DNA of 36,141 nucleotides from Lentisphaerae bacterium RIFOXYC12_FULL_60_16 (GCA_001803315.1 MHBQ01000106.1:1-36141); one strand, 5' to 3'. Positions 26,667-35,482 are shown, counted from the stretch's first letter. A program made the numbers and translations. The notes: a model not told the origin generated them from the sequence alone.

Positions 26667-28046
26667 ATGTCCGCGAATGATTACCAGTATTGGGTGATGA
26701 TGCCGGTTCGGTGGAGCTGGAGCCTGGTGGCGCAGGGGCCGCGGGTCTGGTGGCGCCTGTTCAACGATTCCCGCCTGAGTGCCGTGGCCAACGTCACGGT
26801 TCAAACCCTGGTAACGGTGATAACCGCGATGGCCGTGCGCGCCATGGGCGACGTGGAATATGGACGGTCAGCCACCCTGGGCACCTATGTCAACTGGTTT
26901 GGGTTCGTGGCCGGATTTCCCGTGATGGCCCTGATTCCACGGTTTATCGCCGAGGGCAGGAAACAGGAACAGCCGTTCGAGCGCAAGGTGGCCACCACCT
27001 TCTGGATGGGCCTTTTCGCCGGTTTGCTCGCCTTCCTGGCAGCGATGGGATTCATGGGTGTTGGAACCCGGTTTTATGGCCTGGCCGGAGTAGGGCGCCC
27101 GGTGTTGTGGTTTGCGTTGACCTATGTCGTCTGCCTGCCGTATGCCCATGCCCAGTATTTTCTCCAGTGTTCAGGCCGTATGCGGGCGTGGTCGGTGCTG
27201 AACCTGCTGATCTATCTGGCCCCCCTGCTATCGCTTTGGGTCGGTTCCCTGATCCAGCGTCCCCTGTCCATGGAGGGTTACTATCTGACGGTGCTGGTCG
27301 GTTACAGCATCAGCGGACTGGTGGGGTTGGGGATGATTCTGCGGTATCTCGGGTGGCGGAACCTGCTGACTCCGGACTGGTCGGTGGTGCGGGATGTCCT
27401 GTGGGCGGGCCGTGGCGGCTGGGTAGCCACCGTGTTTGTGAGCCTCTCCGGGCTCGCGGTGAGCACCTTGATTGTCAAATTGGTGGGCAAGACGGAATTA
27501 GGTTATTATCAGATGATTGTTGCACTGGGGGGGTGGGTTCAAACCGTGATTGTTTCAGTGACCGTTCCGGCCATTGCACGATGGTCGCAGGTGGCGGCAG
27601 AAGGCCGGTTCCGGACCCTGTTGCGGGATTACCGCCTTCGTCAGCTGTCCACCGCCTCGATCGCCTTCCTGCTGTCCGGTGTGGCCCTGCTGTCGGCTCC
27701 CTGGATTCTGGCCTGGTTGTATGGGGAGGCCTACCGGCCCCTGGCACCCCTGTTGCGGGTGGGTGTGTTGATGTGGGTGACCATGGGTGCAGGCGCCTGG
27801 TACTGGCACCTGTTTGCTGCCCTGGGGCATCCGGGACGGGTGATGTTGGCGAACGTGACCTACGGTGCGGTACAGGTGGTGATCGCCTGGATCCTGATGG
27901 CGTATTTCAAGGTCGGTGTGATGGGTGCCATGGTGGCCTATGTGACCGCCAGCGCGTGCTGGCTGATCGTTTACGAAGTCGTCTTCCGGCAGTTATGGCG
28001 GCAGGTGGCGGCGCGACCGACACGTGCCGATGCGGCATCCGGATGA
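26667..28046 (+). CDS. Polysaccharide/oligosaccharide flippase (Wzx/MATE-like)
   Basis: A 459-residue polytopic membrane protein with about 12-14 hydrophobic helices, of the polysaccharide biosynthesis (MOP) superfamily. Such proteins move lipid-linked sugars across the inner membrane for surface polysaccharide assembly. Family features are the N-terminal NVTVQTLVTVITAMAVRAMGDVEYG, the mid-region VSLSGLAVSTLIVKLVG and the C-terminal alternating helices. ATG 26667 has a good ribosome site (AGGGAG, 4 nt upstream); the longer frame from 26547 would include the poly-G run and has no ribosome site. No glycosyltransferases are next to it. Convergent with mnmA with a 4-base gap. Confidence 0.83.
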   Translation: MSANDYQYWVMMPVRWSWSLVAQGPRVWWRLFNDSRLSAVANVTVQTLVTVITAMAVRAMGDVEYGRSATLGTYVNWFGFVAGFPVMALIPRFIAEGRKQEQPFERKVATTFWMGLFAGLLAFLAAMGFMGVGTRFYGLAGVGRPVLWFALTYVVCLPYAHAQYFLQCSGRMRAWSVLNLLIYLAPLLSLWVGSLIQRPLSMEGYYLTVLVGYSISGLVGLGMILRYLGWRNLLTPDWSVVRDVLWAGRGGWVATVFVSLSGLAVSTLIVKLVGKTELGYYQMIVALGGWVQTVIVSVTVPAIARWSQVAAEGRFRTLLRDYRLRQLSTASIAFLLSGVALLSAPWILAWLYGEAYRPLAPLLRVGVLMWVTMGAGAWYWHLFAALGHPGRVMLANVTYGAVQVVIAWILMAYFKVGVMGAMVAYVTASACWLIVYEVVFRQLWRQVAARPTRADAASG

Positions 28047-28050
28047 AGTT

Positions 28051-29181
28051 TTAGCCGGCGGGGATTTCAATGGTGCCGCCGCCCAATACCCGGTCCCCCT
28101 CATAGCAGGCGACGGTTTGTCCGGGCGTGATGGCCAGTTGCGGATCATCGAAGGTTATCGTGATGCGTGTGGGACAGGCTGGATCCCGCCAGGTGACCAC
28201 GGCAGGCGCCGCGGCGTGTTGTTGCCGAATCTGGGCGTGAACCCGGAGGGGTTGGCATCCTGGTGCCGGTGGTTCGATCCAATGCATATCGTGTGATTCA
28301 AGCCTGCGGGACTGGAGGGATGCCTGGGGCCCCACGATCAATGCGTTGCGGCAGGTGTCGATGCGGATCACATACAGCGGCTCGCTGGTTCCGCTCAGCC
28401 CGAGTCCCTTGCGCTGGCCGATGGTGTAATGAATGATCCCGCGATGTTCCCCAATTTGCCGACCGTCGGGCATCTCGATGGGACCGGGGTGTGCATCGGA
28501 AGCTTCAAACAGGAGTGATTCCTGCCCCCGGTCGATGAAATCCTGGCTCTCGGGTTTGTCGGCATAGTCGCCGAGCCCCGCGGACCGGGCGAGTTCGCGG
28601 GTTTCGGTCTTGGTCAGCGTACCCAGCGGGAACATGACCTGGGACAGTTGATCGGCGGTCAGCCGGCAGAGGAAATAGGACTGGTCCTTGAACCGGTCGA
28701 CGCCCCGGAAGAGGGATGGGTGGTGTCCACCGTTCATCCGTTCCACGCGCGCATAATGGCCGGTGGCAAAGCGGTCGAACGGGATGCCGGCGGAACGAAC
28801 ATGGTCCAGCAGGGCGCCGAACTTGACGGTCCGGTTGCAGCGGACGCAGGGATTGGGCGTGCGACCTGCCTGGTATTCGGAACGGAAATAGGCCAATACG
28901 TCCCGCTGGTAGTCAGCGGTGAGATCCAGTACGTGGTGGGTGATGCCCAACCGGTGTGCAGCCTGTGCGGCCGCTTCGATATCATGCGCTTCCCCGGGGC
29001 CGTAACAACCGGTCCGCTGAACGGGTGTTTCATCCGTTGATCCGGTTCCCTGCCAGGTGCGCATGGTGACGCCGGTAACCTGGTATCCCTGCCGGAGCAG
29101 AAGCCATGCGCACAAGGTGGAATCCACCCCTCCACTCATGCCGACGACTACATTCCGTACGGACGCTCCAGATGCGTTCAT
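28051..29181 (-). CDS. mnmA: tRNA-specific 2-thiouridylase MnmA
   Basis: Enzyme that thiolates U34 of tRNA Lys, Glu and Gln, using ATP to adenylate uridine. The 376-residue protein has the PP-loop GMSGGVDSTLCAWLL, the catalytic cysteine in TPNPCVRCNRTVKFG and the second in SYFLCRL, with GHYARV between them, and the GQRKGLGLSG motif near the end. ATG 29181 is preceded by a TACAAT hexamer only 7 nt upstream and no ribosome site, so it may be translated from a leaderless mRNA. The other tRNA-modification genes in the window are queE and queC. Confidence 0.94.
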   Translation of the reverse strand: MNASGASVRNVVVGMSGGVDSTLCAWLLLRQGYQVTGVTMRTWQGTGSTDETPVQRTGCYGPGEAHDIEAAAQAAHRLGITHHVLDLTADYQRDVLAYFRSEYQAGRTPNPCVRCNRTVKFGALLDHVRSAGIPFDRFATGHYARVERMNGGHHPSLFRGVDRFKDQSYFLCRLTADQLSQVMFPLGTLTKTETRELARSAGLGDYADKPESQDFIDRGQESLLFEASDAHPGPIEMPDGRQIGEHRGIIHYTIGQRKGLGLSGTSEPLYVIRIDTCRNALIVGPQASLQSRRLESHDMHWIEPPAPGCQPLRVHAQIRQQHAAAPAVVTWRDPACPTRITITFDDPQLAITPGQTVACYEGDRVLGGGTIEIPAG

Positions 29182-29188
29182 GAGCGAA

Positions 29189-29194
29189 ATTGTA
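29189..29194 (-). promoter_or_regulatory. -10 element of mnmA (leaderless type)
   Basis: TACAAT on the minus strand (5 of 6 to TATAAT), ending 7 nt before the mnmA ATG, so +1 would be the A of the start codon. No good -35 was found. The palindrome GGTTC-TT-GAACC (29220-29231) lies just upstream. Confidence 0.45.
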
Positions 29195-29362
29195 GCAGAA
29201 TATGGCGATTCGTCGAATTGGTTCTTGAACCGTCGGAATGCCCCGGATTGATTCTGTCCATCCGTACAAGAAAAGTGTGGTACGGGTAAATATTTTCAGG
29301 TCGTGGTATCCCCTTGGTAATGTGTTGGTTCCGGCAAAATAAAGCTTTTCGTTAAAAGATTG

Positions 29363-29378
29363 ACACCACAATCTGTGC
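29363..29378. promoter_or_regulatory. Possible NrdR box 1 upstream of nrdD
   Basis: Ten of 16 positions match the NrdR consensus (acaCwAtATaTwGtgt), including the outer ACAC and GTG. It lies upstream of the predicted nrdD -35. The match alone is weak; it gains support from the second site at 29407-29422. Confidence 0.3.
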
Positions 29379-29387
29379 TACATCCCG

Positions 29388-29416
29388 TTGACAGGGGTGC
29401 CCAACTCATCTATATG
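29388..29416 (+). promoter_or_regulatory. Predicted nrdD promoter
   Basis: A perfect -35 (TTGACA, 29388-29393), a 17-nt spacer and TATATG (29411-29416, 4 of 6). Transcription would start near 29423, giving a leader of about 40 nt with the AGGAGG ribosome site of nrdD. Confidence 0.55.
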
Positions 29417-29422
29417 TGGTGG
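29407..29422. promoter_or_regulatory. Possible NrdR box 2 over the nrdD -10
   Basis: Ten of 16 matches to the NrdR consensus, with the core CTATAT intact. It overlaps the predicted -10, so bound repressor would block RNA polymerase. Centre-to-centre distance to box 1 is 44 bp, near four helical turns. Pairs in other genomes are usually closer, so this remains a candidate. Confidence 0.3.
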
Positions 29423-29461
29423 CATCCTTTTTTCCGATTTCAGTCCTTCAGGAGGTGCTTG

Positions 29462-32194
29462 ATGAGTGCTATGTCTGAATCCGCCGACTTTTCCGCCAAC
29501 TCACCTTTTGATGGGTTTCGTAAGCGTACGGGGCTGGTGGTTCCGTTCCGGAAGGATAAGATCGAAAAAGCCATTCAGCGTGCGGTTGATGAGGTGTCCC
29601 GCAACACCGACATGCCGTTGGCCAAGGAGATTGCCCCGCGCATTGCCAACCGGGTGATTGAACAGTTGAACCGTGCATCGAGCGAGTATCATGTTCATCC
29701 GGATGCCGACGGCAAGCGGATTCCCAGCATCGAGGATGTGCAGGACTTGGTGGAGATCCTGCTGGCCGAGGCGGGCGATACGATGGTGGTGGCCGCGTAC
29801 AAGCGGTACCGCAAGAAGCGCGAACTGGCGCGGTGCCGGATCCGGGTCCGCGGCGAGAACGGCAAGGGGCCGGTGGATGTGACCGATGCCGGCCTCCTGC
29901 TGGTGGAGTCGACATCGCAGAACATGACGCTGCCGTGGGATCGCCGCCGCATTGTCCGGCAGATCATGGAGAAGACGGACCTGGCCCCCGAGATCGCGAT
30001 CAGCGTGGCCAAGTCGGTGGAAAACTGGATCATCACCAGCGACATCAAGGCGGTCAACACCACCCTGATCCGGGAACTCGTGAACAACGAACTGGCGGAA
30101 CGCGGGTACCAGCGCCAGTTGCAGGACCTGTCGCTGTACCGGGTGCCGAAGGATTTCATCGAGAAGCTGATGTTCACCAAGTCGACGGAGAACAGCAATA
30201 TCGTCAACAACAACCCCGAGGCGGTGAACCTCGGGCTGGCGGAACTGATTCTCAAGCAGTGGGCCCTGGACACGATTTTCAGTGCGGATGTCAAACGGGC
30301 GCATGACACGGCGGCCATCCATCTCCACGACCTGGGGTATCCGCATCGGGTGTACTGCTCCTCGCATTCGCTGGAGTATGTGAAGAAGTACGGGTTGCAG
30401 GGACTGGTCAACCTCAATACCGAATCCAAGCCGGCACGATCGGCCTCGGTGCTGACCGGGCACCTGAACACGTTCCTGGCCTCGATGCAGGCCAATTATG
30501 CCGGCGCACTCGGGATTGGTTACATCAATATCCTCTACGCCCCCTACCTGGAAGGGTTTGATGCGGCGCAGTACAAGCAGGTGGCGCAGGAGTTGATCTT
30601 CAACGGCGCCCAGAACGCTTTTTCCCGTGGCGGGCAGACCCTGTTCCTGGATTTCAACATCCATTCCGGCGTGCCGCGCTACCTTCAGCGCGTGCCGGCC
30701 ATCGGACCGGGCGGCACCTACCAGCTCCGGCTGGCGGATGGCAGCAAGGTCAAGCTGGTTGAGGAGCTGCGCAAGGATGTGAAGGTGGGCGGGTATGCCC
30801 TGATGGACTTATTCCATGAGCAGGCGCCCGGCAACCGCCGGCTGGTGTTGCGGGAGATTCCGGACGGCAAGGGCGGTGTCCAGTATGATCCGCAGGTTGT
30901 GGCGGCGCTGGAGTCCGTCGGCGAACGGATTATCACCTACGGGGATTATTCCAGGGAGGCGCGCGAATTCTGCAAGGCCCTGCTGGAAGTGTTTGCGGAA
31001 GGGGACCGTAACGGCCGGATCTTTGAATTCCCCAAGTGCGATTTCCATATCAGCGATGAAACTTTCGCCGATCCCGCGCAATACGAGGTCTTCCAGACCG
31101 CCTGCCGCCTGGCGAGCCGGAATGGCTCCACCTACTTCATCTTTGACCGCGATGAAGTGACGTTGTCGGCCTGCTGCCGCCTGCGCACGACGATCGAGGA
31201 TACGCGCATGCTGATGCATCCGGAGAACCTGCGTTTCTGCGGGTTCCAGAACGTGACGATCAATATTCCGCAGGCTGCCTACCGGGCGGCACGCAAGAAC
31301 GGCGATGATATCCTGGCCGATTTTTTGGGGGAACTGGATGTCACCATGGAACTGGCGGCGCAGGCGCATTTGCAGAAGAAGGCCAAGGTCGCCGAGATGA
31401 TGTCGAGTCCCGGACATCCGCTCTGGCAGATCGGGCGGGTGTCATGCGACGGCAAGCCGTATATCGACTTGGAAACCTGCACCTATATCATCGGGTTGAT
31501 CGGACTTAACGATGCGATCAATTTCCTGATCGGGCAGGAAATGCATGAGAGCCGCGAAGCCCGGCGGTTGGGACTGCGGATCGTGGCCCACATGTATACC
31601 AAGGTCAAGAAGCTGGCCAAGAAACACAAACTCAAGTTCACGCTGGAGGAATCTCCGGCCGAGAGTGCGGCCCGGCGGCTGGCCAAGACGGACCTGGTGT
31701 TTTTCAGCGCCGAGGCGCGGGAAGTGGTCAAGGGTGTTACGGAGGATGTGGCCTACTACACGAATTCGATCCATCTGTCGGCGGAGGCTCCGGTTTCGCT
31801 GGTCGAGCGGATCCGGGAACAGGCCAAGTACCACAGCATGATCGAATCCGGCGCCATCACCCATGCCTTTATCGGTGAGGAGCAACCCTCGGCCGAGTCC
31901 ATTGCGAAGCTGGTGCATGAGACCTTCTTCCGGACACAGTCGGCTCAGTTGACCATCTCCCCGGAATTCACCTACTGCAATCATTGCCAGCACAACATGC
32001 GCGGCCTGCTGAATACCTGCACGCGGTGCGGCTCCGATAACGTGGTGGGGGAGACCCGCGTGGTGGGGTACTTCAGCCGGGTACAGAACTGGAACAAGTC
32101 CAAGCGGGAAGGTGAACTGGTGGCCCGGCACAAGGGATCGTATTCCGTCGAGCAGGCGGATGCGGCGCGCAAACCGGCCATGGTAACCGCCTGA
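29462..32194 (+). CDS. nrdD: Anaerobic ribonucleoside-triphosphate reductase (class III)
   Basis: Glycyl-radical enzyme making deoxyribonucleotides without oxygen. The 910-residue protein begins with an ATP-cone regulatory domain (about 21-118, RTGLVVPFRKDKIEKAIQRA); a second cone-like region may follow (about 135-230). The catalytic barrel contains SACCRL (Cys571, 572), probably in the active-site finger loop. The C-terminus has a zinc site CNHC-x10-CTRC (839-856) and the glycyl radical motif RVVGYF (Gly869). ATG 29462 has an ideal ribosome site AGGAGG. The next gene is a redoxin and the following one the activase NrdG, so a thioredoxin-type reductant instead of formate is plausible. This gene indicates an anaerobic lifestyle. 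Confidence 0.95.
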   Translation: MSAMSESADFSANSPFDGFRKRTGLVVPFRKDKIEKAIQRAVDEVSRNTDMPLAKEIAPRIANRVIEQLNRASSEYHVHPDADGKRIPSIEDVQDLVEILLAEAGDTMVVAAYKRYRKKRELARCRIRVRGENGKGPVDVTDAGLLLVESTSQNMTLPWDRRRIVRQIMEKTDLAPEIAISVAKSVENWIITSDIKAVNTTLIRELVNNELAERGYQRQLQDLSLYRVPKDFIEKLMFTKSTENSNIVNNNPEAVNLGLAELILKQWALDTIFSADVKRAHDTAAIHLHDLGYPHRVYCSSHSLEYVKKYGLQGLVNLNTESKPARSASVLTGHLNTFLASMQANYAGALGIGYINILYAPYLEGFDAAQYKQVAQELIFNGAQNAFSRGGQTLFLDFNIHSGVPRYLQRVPAIGPGGTYQLRLADGSKVKLVEELRKDVKVGGYALMDLFHEQAPGNRRLVLREIPDGKGGVQYDPQVVAALESVGERIITYGDYSREAREFCKALLEVFAEGDRNGRIFEFPKCDFHISDETFADPAQYEVFQTACRLASRNGSTYFIFDRDEVTLSACCRLRTTIEDTRMLMHPENLRFCGFQNVTINIPQAAYRAARKNGDDILADFLGELDVTMELAAQAHLQKKAKVAEMMSSPGHPLWQIGRVSCDGKPYIDLETCTYIIGLIGLNDAINFLIGQEMHESREARRLGLRIVAHMYTKVKKLAKKHKLKFTLEESPAESAARRLAKTDLVFFSAEAREVVKGVTEDVAYYTNSIHLSAEAPVSLVERIREQAKYHSMIESGAITHAFIGEEQPSAESIAKLVHETFFRTQSAQLTISPEFTYCNHCQHNMRGLLNTCTRCGSDNVVGETRVVGYFSRVQNWNKSKREGELVARHKGSYSVEQADAARKPAMVTA

Positions 32195-32212
32195 TTACCG
32201 GGAGTGACCGTC

Positions 32213-32602
32213 ATGGCAAAACCATTCCGTATCGGCGTGTTCGGAAAAAAAGGCTGCGACAAGTGTGCCGTCCTCATGGACCGGCTGGGGCGTCTGCTGG
32301 AAAAGCCTGAATGGAACGACTTCGAGATCCAGTATGTGGATGTCGAGTCGGAGGATGGCCTGGTGCAGTTTGCCGAGGCGGAATGCATCAATCCCCAGCG
32401 TATACCGGCGATGATCGTGTTCCGGCAGGAGGGTGGTGACTATGTCCCGGTTCCCAATGCACAACCGGGTGCCGCCGACCTCGTGTGCGGCAAGTCGCGC
32501 CTCTTCCAGTATCTCGGATTGCAGACCGATTATTCGGATGAAGGCAAGGGTGTGCTCACGCCCAAGATGATCCGTTTCGTGCTGGATGCCGTCCGGGGTT
32601 GA
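32213..32602 (+). CDS. Thioredoxin/glutaredoxin-like protein in the nrdDG operon
   Basis: A 129-residue protein with a thioredoxin fold: beta strand RIGVFGKKGCDKC with the redox motif CDKC (Cys15-Cys18), a following helix, a strand FEIQYVDVES and the cis-proline segment QRIPAMIVF. The family is unclear, and it is longer than the NrdH redoxins (about 75-80). ATG 32213 has a GGGAG ribosome site 8 nt upstream; the GTG at 32204 is less likely. The gene sits between nrdD and nrdG, 18 bases after nrdD and overlapping the nrdG start by one base. It probably reduces the NrdD active-site disulfide. Confidence 0.75.
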   Translation: MAKPFRIGVFGKKGCDKCAVLMDRLGRLLEKPEWNDFEIQYVDVESEDGLVQFAEAECINPQRIPAMIVFRQEGGDYVPVPNAQPGAADLVCGKSRLFQYLGLQTDYSDEGKGVLTPKMIRFVLDAVRG

Positions 32603-33309
32603 TGGCCGTGGAAGGCCTCTCCCCCGTCTATGGTTACCTGGAACGCCCTTCCATGCTGGATTTCGCCGGGCATCTGGCCATGGTCTGCTTCACCGCGGGT
32701 TGCAATCTCCGCTGCGGGTACTGCCATAATGCGGGCCTGTTGGGGACCTTACGGCCCGGCCTGGCCTGGGATCGTCTGGATGCAGCCTGCCGGGCCTTTT
32801 CCCTTGATTGGGTGGATGCGGCCGTAATCACCGGCGGCGAACCGACCCTGCATGCGGATCTCCAGGCGCTGATTGCCCGGTTCCATGAACAGGGATGGGC
32901 CGTCAAGCTGGATACCAATGGAACGAATCCGGACCGGCTGTCCGCCTGTCTGCCGCTGCTCGATTATGTCGCCATGGACATCAAGACGGGCTTATCCGGG
33001 TATGCCGCCCTTACCGGGTTTGACGATGGGGATGCCATCCGGTGCTCGGTCCGGCGAATCCGGGAGGATGCCCGTGACTACGAGTTTCGGACCACGGTGA
33101 TTCCGGGCCTTCATGACGAAGCGGCCGTGCGGGAGATGGCCGGGCTCTTGTCCGGCGCGAAACGCTGGATTCTCCAGCCGTTTGTTCCCCGGGACGATTT
33201 GCCGGATCCCCGTTTCCGCACCATGCCGCGTGCCCAGCCGGAAACCATGGAAGCCGTACGCCGTATCGCGGCGGAAGCCGTGCAGGAAGTGGTGGTGCGG
33301 ACCGGGTGA
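32602..33309 (+). CDS. nrdG: Anaerobic ribonucleotide reductase activating protein (radical SAM)
   Basis: Activase that uses SAM and an iron-sulfur cluster to install the glycyl radical on NrdD. The 235-residue protein has FTAGCNLRCGYCHNAGLLG with cluster cysteines 34, 38 and 41, ITGGEPTLH (SAM contact) and VKLDTNGTNPD. This resembles the NrdG2-type activases. ATG 32602 overlaps the redoxin stop by one base (TGATG). Its stop codon lies in a hairpin shared with the convergent homocysteine methyltransferase gene. Confidence 0.92.
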   Translation: MAVEGLSPVYGYLERPSMLDFAGHLAMVCFTAGCNLRCGYCHNAGLLGTLRPGLAWDRLDAACRAFSLDWVDAAVITGGEPTLHADLQALIARFHEQGWAVKLDTNGTNPDRLSACLPLLDYVAMDIKTGLSGYAALTGFDDGDAIRCSVRRIREDARDYEFRTTVIPGLHDEAAVREMAGLLSGAKRWILQPFVPRDDLPDPRFRTMPRAQPETMEAVRRIAAEAVQEVVVRTG

Positions 33310-33324
33310 CCGTGACGGTTACCC
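33304..33324. terminator. Hairpin containing both stop codons of convergent genes
   Basis: GGGTGACCGT and ACGGTTACCC form ten base pairs (one G-U) around a single base. The hairpin contains the nrdG stop TGA (33307-33309) and the opposing stop (33319-33321). No U-tract; likely a bidirectional terminator or mRNA 3'-end stabiliser. Confidence 0.45.
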
Positions 33325-34206
33325 GCCGTGTATGGCACGGCGCATGGCGGCAATGTGGCCGGGTCCGGTGCCGCAGCATCCGCCGATGATCGTGGCGCCC
33401 GCCTCGACGAGCAGAGGTGCCTTGCGGGCCATTTCTTCGGGGGTTTCCTTGAATATCGTTTGCCCGTTCTCAAGCACCGGCATGCCCGCGTTGGGCATGG
33501 CGAAAATCGGTTTGCCGGCGGCAACCGGTTTCAACTGCCGGACGATCCGGATCATGTGATCCGGTCCGGTCCCGCAGTTGGTGCCGATGATGTCGGCTCC
33601 CGCTTCAAGGACGCCTTCCGCCATTTTCTCGGGCGTCACGCCCATCATGGTGGCGTACCCGCCGTGGACCTGGGGGTCAAAGGTGAAACTAGCCGCCACC
33701 ACCAGCCGGGTATGCTGCTTGGCCGCCCGGATGGCAACGCAGGCTTCCTCCAGTCCGGTCATGGTTTCGATGATCACGCAATCGGCGCCACCGGCTTCGA
33801 GGGCTTCCAGTTGTTCGCGGAATGCCGCCTGGAACGCCGCTTCGGTTTCCATTCCATACGGCTCCATGAATTCGCCGGTGGGCCCGACACTGCCCAGCAC
33901 ATGTTGCCGGTCGCCGGCGACCTGGCGGGCGATGGCGGCGGCCGCCCGGTTGATTTCGGTTACCCGGGTTTCAAGTCCGTAATGTTTCAATTTATACCGG
34001 GTTCCGCCGAATGAATTGCATTCGACGATATCACTACCGGCATCCCGGTAGCTCCGATGGATGTCGAGAACGGCTTCGGGTTGGTCGACACACCACAATT
34101 CGGGGCAGGAGCCAGGCTGCAGGCCCTTGGCCTGCAGGAAAGTTCCCATCCCACCATCACAGAGGAGGATTTCGCCAGCCTGCAAGCGTTTCAGAATGCT
34201 TTCCAT
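33319..34206 (-). CDS. Homocysteine S-methyltransferase family protein
   Basis: A 295-residue zinc TIM barrel related to the homocysteine-binding domain of MetH and to the corrinoid-dependent methyltransferases. Motifs: LLCDGGMGTFLQAKG at the start, ECNSFGGTRYKLKHYG, the zinc ligand cysteine in IGTNCGTGP and the double cysteine of IIGGCCGTGPGHIAAM. All three zinc cysteines are present. MetH-type cobalamin and folate domains are missing, so it acts alone or with separate partners. Ribosome site AAGGAG lies before ATG 34206. Given the URO-D proteins in the window, a link to corrinoid methyl transfer is possible but not shown. Confidence 0.85.
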   Translation of the reverse strand: MESILKRLQAGEILLCDGGMGTFLQAKGLQPGSCPELWCVDQPEAVLDIHRSYRDAGSDIVECNSFGGTRYKLKHYGLETRVTEINRAAAAIARQVAGDRQHVLGSVGPTGEFMEPYGMETEAAFQAAFREQLEALEAGGADCVIIETMTGLEEACVAIRAAKQHTRLVVAASFTFDPQVHGGYATMMGVTPEKMAEGVLEAGADIIGTNCGTGPDHMIRIVRQLKPVAAGKPIFAMPNAGMPVLENGQTIFKETPEEMARKAPLLVEAGATIIGGCCGTGPGHIAAMRRAIHGG

Positions 34207-34304
34207 AAATGCTCCTTGTGTCCAATCGTCTGATGGTCAATACCCGGGGGCGGAGATAGAAGGATTCGGGAAGCACCATCCCGTCCGGATGTGGCATGGC
34301 CGGA

Positions 34305-35024
34305 TCAGAGACGGAGGTGGAGTCCGATGAAGTATTTATCCTCGGAATCAAACTGTTCCAAACCGAAATTCAACGTTACATGTTCTGCCAGATAGACGTC
34401 GATTCCGGCGTTAAAACCAACCGCCTGTTTTTCTTCAAATGAATCGGCTTCAAGGTGTGAGTAAACCGGACCAATAAACAAACCGATTGCGTGCGGCCAG
34501 TATAATTTGCTGCCCTCGATCTCATTGATGAGGCTGAGCGTGAGTGCCCCGTAAAATTCGTGGAACGTTTCCAGTCGCGACAGGATGCCCGCCTTTCCCT
34601 TTGAATACTGGAAGGAAGCGTTGAGGCGCAGTACATCCTCCATCAAGGATGGGGATAGGATCTCGTGATCAATGAGATTCAGGATGACGCCGGCCCCGAA
34701 TTCGTCACTACTATTTTTTGTTGCGTATCTTGTCTGATGTTTACCGTCCATGATTGCGCCATATAGCGTCACGGAGGGATGGACATCAAACCCGACATAA
34801 ACCACCCCTCGGCGGGTCTCTAAAGCGGTATCGATTCCGTAAAGTTCGATGACGCGTCGCCGGGATTGATTGTATGCGCCGATGGTCCAACGGGTCAGGT
34901 CCGGAGCAGACAAGACGTAGTTTCCGCCTTCCGGGCTGCCGGGAATAGGGGCGGCTTGAATATCAATCCCGCAGACAAGCAGGGATGCCAGTAGAACCAT
35001 TCCTGGGAAAATTTCTCGTTTCAT
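34305..35024 (-). CDS. Predicted outer-membrane beta-barrel protein
   Basis: A 239-residue exported protein: signal peptide MKREIFPGMVLLASLLVCGIDIQA, cleaved before APIPG, then alternating strands such as VVYVGFDVHPSVTLYGAIM and KYFIGLHLRL, the last ending in an aromatic/hydrophobic residue pattern common to outer-membrane barrels. It resembles small porin-like or OmpA-like barrels, but no family is recognised. ATG 35024 is chosen because it gives the clean signal sequence; the upstream ATG at 35105 would add a long hydrophilic N-terminus. No ribosome site, but a TAGCAT hexamer ends 7 nt before the ATG, suggesting a leaderless transcript. Convergent with nothing; it reads toward the homocysteine methyltransferase gene, 98 bases away. 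Confidence 0.6.
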   Translation of the reverse strand: MKREIFPGMVLLASLLVCGIDIQAAPIPGSPEGGNYVLSAPDLTRWTIGAYNQSRRRVIELYGIDTALETRRGVVYVGFDVHPSVTLYGAIMDGKHQTRYATKNSSDEFGAGVILNLIDHEILSPSLMEDVLRLNASFQYSKGKAGILSRLETFHEFYGALTLSLINEIEGSKLYWPHAIGLFIGPVYSHLEADSFEEKQAVGFNAGIDVYLAEHVTLNFGLEQFDSEDKYFIGLHLRL

Positions 35025-35031
35025 GCGGGCT

Positions 35032-35061
35032 ATGCTAGTAATTCGTTGTGGTTGAACGCAA
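35032..35061 (-). promoter_or_regulatory. Predicted barrel-gene promoter (leaderless type) with upstream A-tract
   Basis: Minus strand: TTGCGT (35061-35056), an 18-nt spacer and TAGCAT (35037-35032, 4 of 6), with the ATG of the gene 7 nt beyond. A run of eight A (35084-35077) lies about 20 bases upstream of the -35, where UP elements occur. Confidence 0.45.
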
Positions 35062-35260
35062 GTACTATATGAAGTCTTTTTTTTCATTGAAACGCGCCCG
35101 CTCATGCCCCCGCGTTTATCCTCATCGGGTGATTATGCGTTGGTTCCGGACGTAGGCCCTTCCGGTCATTGCCCGGGCGGGTATTCTGTTGTTGGTCTTA
35201 AAATCACGCTTGCAGATGGATGGGATGAAGAGTAGTTTGCATCCCTCGAAACGAGATTTT

Positions 35261-35482
35261 ATGCCCAAAGATGATGCCATTGAAGTATCGGGTACCGTGG
35301 TCAAGGTTCTGCCTGCCACGATGTACCGGGTCAAGTTGGAAAACGGACACGAGTTGCTGGCCCATATCTCGGGGAAGATGCGCAAGCATTTCATCCGGAT
35401 TACGACCGGTGACAAGGTGACGGTCCAGATATCCCCCTATGACTTGACCAAGGGACGCATTTGTTACCGTCACAAGGAATAG
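35261..35482 (+). CDS. infA: Translation initiation factor IF-1
   Basis: A 73-residue S1/OB-fold protein that binds the ribosomal A site and aids initiator-tRNA selection. It matches the family closely: [38 protein letters not shown] and [19 protein letters not shown]. Starting at ATG 35261 gives the canonical length. The ribosome site is weak. An upstream TAAAAT (35199-35204) could be a -10 element. Stands alone, not in a ribosomal protein operon. Confidence 0.95.
   Translation: MPKDDAIEVSGTVVKVLPATMYRVKLENGHELLAHISGKMRKHFIRITTGDKVTVQISPYDLTKGRICYRHKE

Noticed and set aside
26690..28054. Second plus-strand frame (454 codons) inside the flippase
   Set aside because: The composition is G/P/R-rich without hydrophobic helices, whereas the other frame gives a regular polytopic membrane protein.
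29396..29432. Attenuator-like structure GGTGCC...GGCATC followed by TTTTTT before nrdD
   Set aside because: The first arm lies upstream of the predicted transcription start and the loop is long; the T-run is probably incidental.
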